Of a stretch of DNA of 9,870 nt, positions 7,201-9,870 are shown in pieces. The notes under the pieces are model-generated. The model worked only from the letters and a program-made list of their open reading frames with translations. It did no database searches and was not told the DNA's origin. This stretch comes from Dehalococcoidia bacterium. Its GTDB lineage: Bacteria > Chloroflexota > Dehalococcoidia > E44-bin15. The stretch spans positions 1 to 9,870 of the forward strand of contig DAOUVR010000028.1 of NCBI GenBank assembly GCA_030667555.1, in the 5' to 3' direction. Position 1 is the first letter of the stretch, and every line of letters begins with the position of its first letter. Position numbers and translations under genes: made by a program.

Positions 7201-8130
7201 CTACCCACCTACCGTTACATCCGCATAATCGATTAGTACATTTATAAACGGCTGTACGTCTTGGTCAGGTAGACCTTCCCCTTCGGCAAATGGGTAGGGC
7301 AAGCCAAAGATCCTATACTTTGATCCGGCATAGGGGTGATACGGCAGCAAGTCAATGCCTTGAACCACGTCTCCTAGGCTCTCAATGAACTTGCCTGTTT
7401 CCTCCATGTTTTTTACAGTGTTGTTTCTGTCAGGAATGACGGGGATACGAATACGCATCTTGATACCATTAGCGGCAATGCGCCTGGCGTTCTCCAGGAT
7501 AAGCTCATTACCGTGCCCCGAGTACTCCTTGTGAGACTTGGAATCCATAACCTTGATGTCATACAAAACCAAATCGGTATATTCCAATACCTTTTCAAGA
7601 TCCTCCCACGGCGCGCTCCCGGCGGTATCCAGAGCGGTGTCCATCCCACGCTCTTTGGCTAATTTCATTAAAGCCAAGGCGAACTCTGGCTGTGCCATCG
7701 GTTCGCCGCCAGAAAGGGTCATCCCGCCTCCTGAGGTAACGTAAAAAGGCTTATCCTTCTCCACCTCGTCTATGACTTCGCCAGCCGTCATAATCTTACC
7801 CCAGACCACGAGGGCATCATACTTGCAGACCTTAACACACTGAAGGCAGGCACTGCAGAGTCCCTTGTCAATCACCGGCTTATTGTCTTCCTCCAGGGTC
7901 AGAGCGCCGGTGGGGCAGACATCCAAGCATTCCCTGCAGCCAGTACAGTTGGGAATGTAGGGAAAAACCTCGGGATAACGTCTCTTTCCCTCCGGGTTGT
8001 GGCACCACTGGCAATCCAAGTAACAACCCTTGAGAAAGACCGTCGTTCGGTACCCGGGCCCATCGCACATGCTCATTCGCTGAATGTCATTGACCACCCC
8101 GAGAACATTACTATCATCTACACTATTCAC
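7201..8130 (-). CDS. Glycyl radical enzyme activating protein (PflA/BssD-type radical SAM), second copy
   Basis: 309 residues from GTG 8130. Its start overlaps the stop of the upstream activase by one base (TAGTG), so it is probably translated by coupling; a weak AGG lies 9 nt upstream. Seen: DGPGYRTTVFLKGC, the radical SAM motif C36-x3-C40-x2-C43 followed by HNPE, an inserted 2[4Fe-4S] ferredoxin module (C62-C65-C68-C72 and C92-C95-C98-C102), SGGGMTLSGGEP for SAM binding, and DTAGSAPW. Known: GRE activases with this 8-Cys insert cleave SAM to a 5'-deoxyadenosyl radical, which abstracts H from the Gly of the GRE. Inferred: a neighbouring GRE is the target. It is clearly paralogous to the product of 8130-9089 but diverged, so the two could serve different GREs. 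Confidence 0.95.
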   Translation of the reverse strand: MNSVDDSNVLGVVNDIQRMSMCDGPGYRTTVFLKGCYLDCQWCHNPEGKRRYPEVFPYIPNCTGCRECLDVCPTGALTLEEDNKPVIDKGLCSACLQCVKVCKYDALVVWGKIMTAGEVIDEVEKDKPFYVTSGGGMTLSGGEPMAQPEFALALMKLAKERGMDTALDTAGSAPWEDLEKVLEYTDLVLYDIKVMDSKSHKEYSGHGNELILENARRIAANGIKMRIRIPVIPDRNNTVKNMEETGKFIESLGDVVQGIDLLPYHPYAGSKYRIFGLPYPFAEGEGLPDQDVQPFINVLIDYADVTVGG

Positions 8131-9089
8131 TATTCGAAACCTGAGCCTCCAATCGTGGCTTCTAAGCCGGCATCGCGATAGATCTCAATAGCTGGCCTCA
8201 GCATGCTTGGATCCATGGCTGGCGTGTCGGCGAAGCTCCATCTGATACCCAACTGTCTGTATTTACTCTCGCACCAGTTATGGAAAGGCAGTAAATCGAT
8301 CCTTTCTGGAGGGTGCGTCAACGTCTTCAAAAAGGCTGCCACCTTCTCATGGTAGTCCAAAGAATCGCTGTAATCAGGGATGACCACGATCCGCAGCCAC
8401 ACCGGCTGCCCCATCTCCAATAGCTTCTTGAGATTGTCCAAGATCAGCTCATTGCCAACACCCGTCAGCCTCCTGTGCTCGCCCGAATCGATGTGCTTCA
8501 AATCATACAGGACGACGTCAACGTACTCCAGAAGTGGCTCCAAGACTTCCCATTTACAGTTTCCGTTAGTGTCCAGGCAGCTACTTATTCCCCTTGCCCT
8601 GGCACCCTGTAAAAGCTCGGCAGTGTACTCTGGATGCACTAGCGGCTCCCCACCAGTGATATTCATTCCACCACCTGAGTTTTCGTAAAAAGGCATGTCC
8701 ATTTCCACCTCATCCAGCACCTCTTCCACCGTATAATCCTGACCTATCAGCTCAAGAGCGCCGGTAGGGCAGACCTCGACACACTTCATGCACAGGTCAC
8801 AGTTTTCCCGGATGATCTTATCATAGGTGGAGTTGTCGGCACGGGCCTCTTCTGGGTCGATAGGCGGATTAATGGCATCCTTGGGGCAAGCGTCAAAGCA
8901 ACGGCCGCACTGTGCACATATACTCGCTCTCCAATTTAGCTCCCTGGTGGACTTTATCGTTTCCGGGTTATGGCACCAGACGCAGTGCATATTACAACCC
9001 TTCACGAAGACATTCGTCCTGAAGCCAGGGCCGTCGTTCACCGAAAACCTTTGAATATTGGTAATCAGAACCTTATCATCGTGACTCAT
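8130..9089 (-). CDS. Glycyl radical enzyme activating protein (PflA/BssD-type radical SAM), first copy
   Basis: 319 residues from ATG 9089, which overlaps the stop of the upstream small gene as ATGA, with GGTGGGAAG just before it. Seen: NDGPGFRTNVFVKGC, radical SAM C32-x3-C36-x2-C39 followed by HNPE, two ferredoxin-type clusters (C58-C61-C64-C68 and C97-C100-C103-C107) separated by a longer linker than in its paralogue, GGGMNITGGEP for SAM binding, and DTNGNCKW. Known: this architecture is that of GRE activases such as BssD, HpdA and the glycerol dehydratase activase. Its position after the GRE C-terminus and two small Cys-rich genes suggests that it installs the radical on the GRE entering from the right edge. 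Confidence 0.95.
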   Translation of the reverse strand: MSHDDKVLITNIQRFSVNDGPGFRTNVFVKGCNMHCVWCHNPETIKSTRELNWRASICAQCGRCFDACPKDAINPPIDPEEARADNSTYDKIIRENCDLCMKCVEVCPTGALELIGQDYTVEEVLDEVEMDMPFYENSGGGMNITGGEPLVHPEYTAELLQGARARGISSCLDTNGNCKWEVLEPLLEYVDVVLYDLKHIDSGEHRRLTGVGNELILDNLKKLLEMGQPVWLRIVVIPDYSDSLDYHEKVAAFLKTLTHPPERIDLLPFHNWCESKYRQLGIRWSFADTPAMDPSMLRPAIEIYRDAGLEATIGGSGFE

Positions 9090-9328
9090 CGCTTCCCACC
9101 ACTACCTTTTTTGTCTTTCGAGGACCGTCTACTGAATACCTGCCCCCGCATGCTGCCTGTCCCCCAAACGTCCTCCCCTAGCGAATCAAACTCCAGTTCC
9201 TCACAGTAAACGGCGCGATTACACTTGGGGCACTGACGGTAGGTATTTGGCCCTGCCTCTTCGGCAAGGCTTAGATAGCGAAACTCACTACCATCTCCTT
9301 CATATCCACACCATTCACATTTAAACAT
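9086..9328 (-). CDS. Small Cys-rich zinc-ribbon-like protein, possible GRE small subunit
   Basis: 80 residues from ATG 9328. Seen: C4-x2-C7 in KCEWCGYEG, SEFRYLSLAEE, C33-x2-C36 in RQCPKC, and an extra C42. The C-terminus is basic and low-complexity (RRSSKDKKGSGGKR), probably disordered. No proper Shine-Dalgarno is near: GAGGAGG lies 23 nt upstream. Initiation may therefore depend on translation of the region before it. The last bases overlap the activase start (ATGA). Known: several GREs (benzylsuccinate synthase, 4-hydroxyphenylacetate decarboxylase) have small Cys-rich subunits holding metal or Fe-S clusters. Inferred: this is such a subunit or an accessory protein. A plain zinc ribbon is equally possible. 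Confidence 0.85.
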   Translation of the reverse strand: MFKCEWCGYEGDGSEFRYLSLAEEAGPNTYRQCPKCNRAVYCEELEFDSLGEDVWGTGSMRGQVFSRRSSKDKKGSGGKR

Positions 9329-9334
9329 AGCCCA

Positions 9335-9418
9335 TTAAAGCGATATCATCGCCTCCTCAATACTGGTAAACTTTTCCCCGTCAGGCTCATAGCCCGACCA
9401 ACACTTCTTATGGCACCT
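9335..9418 (-). other. Open, protein-like extension in frame after the stop of the upstream small gene
   Basis: After the TAA at 9421-9419 the same frame stays open for 27 codons to a TAA at 9337-9335. It would encode RCHKKCW, then GYEPDGEKFTS and IEEAMISL, which looks like genuine protein with a CxxxC pair. There is no start codon of its own except near its end. It may be a C-terminal part cut off by a recent nonsense mutation, an assembly error, or chance. If translated, it would end 6 nt before the next ATG (9328) and explain how that gene, which lacks a near Shine-Dalgarno, is initiated. Confidence 0.35.
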
Positions 9419-9655
9419 TTACCCAGTTTCGTCTGCTTTCACTTGTTCAGCCAAACCCTCAACACCGGCTGACTTGCCCCATGGTGCTCCACCGGCCACC
9501 ACCTCTACACCTGCTTCACCGGTCATTTCATCAACGCTGTTCCAAGTACCGCATTTCGGGCACTGCCTGATGCTTATAGGAGCATCTATCCTGGCATTAT
9601 ACAGATAGCGAAACTCCTTGTAATCTGCGTCAAACCCGCATTTTACACACTTCAT
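9419..9655 (-). CDS. Small Cys-rich zinc-ribbon-like protein, possible GRE small subunit
   Basis: 78 residues from ATG 9655, with AAGGGAG 9 nt upstream. Seen: C3-x2-C6 in MKCVKCGFDA, KEFRYLYNARID (residues 13-24), and C32-x2-C35 in RQCPKCGTWNSVDE; the last 30 residues are Gly/Ala-rich without Cys. The N-terminal 40 residues share the plan (CxxCG-x6-EFRYL-x10-RQCPKC) of the protein at 9086-9328, so they are paralogues. It is the first gene after the right-hand GRE, the usual place for a small GRE subunit (AssB/BssB/BssC-like position). Inferred: a metal- or Fe-S-binding small subunit. The homology to a named subunit is from memory only. The TAA at 9421-9419 may be a premature stop, because the frame continues with protein-like sequence. 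Confidence 0.87.
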   Translation of the reverse strand: MKCVKCGFDADYKEFRYLYNARIDAPISIRQCPKCGTWNSVDEMTGEAGVEVVAGGAPWGKSAGVEGLAEQVKADETG

Positions 9656-9734
9656 TTTAGACTTCTCCCTTCCTGATATATAGATTATGCTATTGGAGGC
9701 AGCTTTCCATCATTATTACTGAAAAGCCCTCGAA

Positions 9735-9762
9735 CGGACCCCTCGGTAGAATCGGGGGCCCG
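9735..9762 (-). terminator. Strong hairpin after the right-hand GRE gene (attenuator or mRNA-stability element)
   Basis: On the minus strand CGGGCCCC and GGGGUCCG pair over 8 bp (one G-U) around a 12-nt loop. The hairpin begins 10 nt after the GRE stop codon. No continuous U-run follows, only CUUUUC about 10 nt later, so it is more likely a partial terminator or 3'-end stabiliser. Either would make GRE mRNA more abundant than that of the downstream accessory genes. Confidence 0.5.
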
Positions 9763-9772
9763 AAATACCCTT

Positions 9773-9870
9773 TTAGCCCAGACCTTGCACCGTCCTTTGT
9801 ATGATGTTGTCCTGCGTCTTGCGGCTGATATCTACGAAGTGCGCACTGTATCCCGCTACCCGCACTATCA
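9773..9870 (-). CDS. Glycyl radical enzyme, C-terminal end with glycyl-radical loop (N-terminal bulk outside window)
   Basis: The last 31 codons of a gene entering from the right edge. Seen: RVAGYSAHFVD followed by SRKTQDNIIQRT, the signature glycyl-radical loop (RVxGY/F-S-x-x-F-V/x-L/I-x4-Q-x-x-I-I-x-R-T), then VQGLG and TAA. The Gly of VAGY is the radical site. Known: every GRE carries this motif about 25-35 residues from its end, as here. It is a different gene from the left GRE, whose own loop is off the left edge. It probably heads the operon of small subunits, activases and MoxR/VWA. The GRE subfamily cannot be decided from this fragment. Confidence 0.93.
   Translation of the reverse strand, partial: IVRVAGYSAHFVDISRKTQDNIIQRTVQGLG

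Noticed and set aside
1..9870. CRISPR arrays, tRNA or rRNA genes, insertion sequences, attachment sites
   Set aside because: I looked for spaced direct repeats, tRNA-like cloverleaf sequences, and transposase genes with inverted ends and saw none.

Overview
The window is a glycyl radical enzyme (GRE) locus from an anaerobic bacterium. The bacterial reading rests on strong Shine-Dalgarno sites and two well-formed sigma-70-type promoters. The anaerobic reading rests on oxygen-sensitive GREs and three radical SAM proteins rich in Fe-S cysteines. The phylum cannot be told from the sequence; sulfate-reducing or syntrophic Desulfobacterota, Firmicutes and Chloroflexota are all plausible.

Layout. 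A minus-strand operon enters from the right edge. In transcription order it holds: the last 31 codons of a GRE with its glycyl-radical loop (9773-9870); a strong hairpin (9735-9762); two small Cys-rich proteins (9419-9655, 9086-9328); two adjacent PflA-type GRE activases (8130-9089, 7201-8130); two tandem paralogous Cys-rich proteins (6832-7185, 6387-6740); a MoxR-type AAA+ ATPase (5483-6343); and a VWA protein with an N-terminal HExxH motif (3793-5508). Several junctions overlap (ATGA, TAGTG, and 26 nt), so the genes are probably translated in a coupled way. On the plus strand, 2469-3680 encodes a fusion of 2[4Fe-4S] ferredoxin, [2Fe-2S] ferredoxin and radical SAM domains. Divergent from it, 1-2131 (minus) encodes most of a second GRE, which runs off the left edge before its glycyl-radical loop. 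The 337-bp divergent region carries two face-to-face promoters, each with a 17-bp spacer and a TAGAAT -10 box.

How the genes fit together. The activases would install the glycyl radical on one or both GREs. The small Cys-rich proteins resemble accessory or small subunits of multi-subunit GREs. The MoxR/VWA pair is a chaperone/remodelling module, and a MoxR ATPase (BssE/TutH) is known from toluene (bss/tut) operons. The sequence around the active-site Cys of the second GRE resembles the fumarate-adding X-succinate synthase group (benzyl- and alkylsuccinate synthases) more than PFL or the GRE dehydratases. The locus may therefore activate a hydrocarbon or a similar inert substrate; the substrate itself is inferred only loosely.

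Most notable observation: the small protein gene at 6832-7185 contains an in-frame TGA at codon 25. Read through it, the product aligns without gaps over all 117 residues with its neighbour paralogue. The TGA would be Sec in a U-x-x-C motif, and it is followed by a perfect 6-bp stem with a 5-nt loop at the distance expected of a bacterial SECIS. This is a candidate new selenoprotein in a GRE operon.
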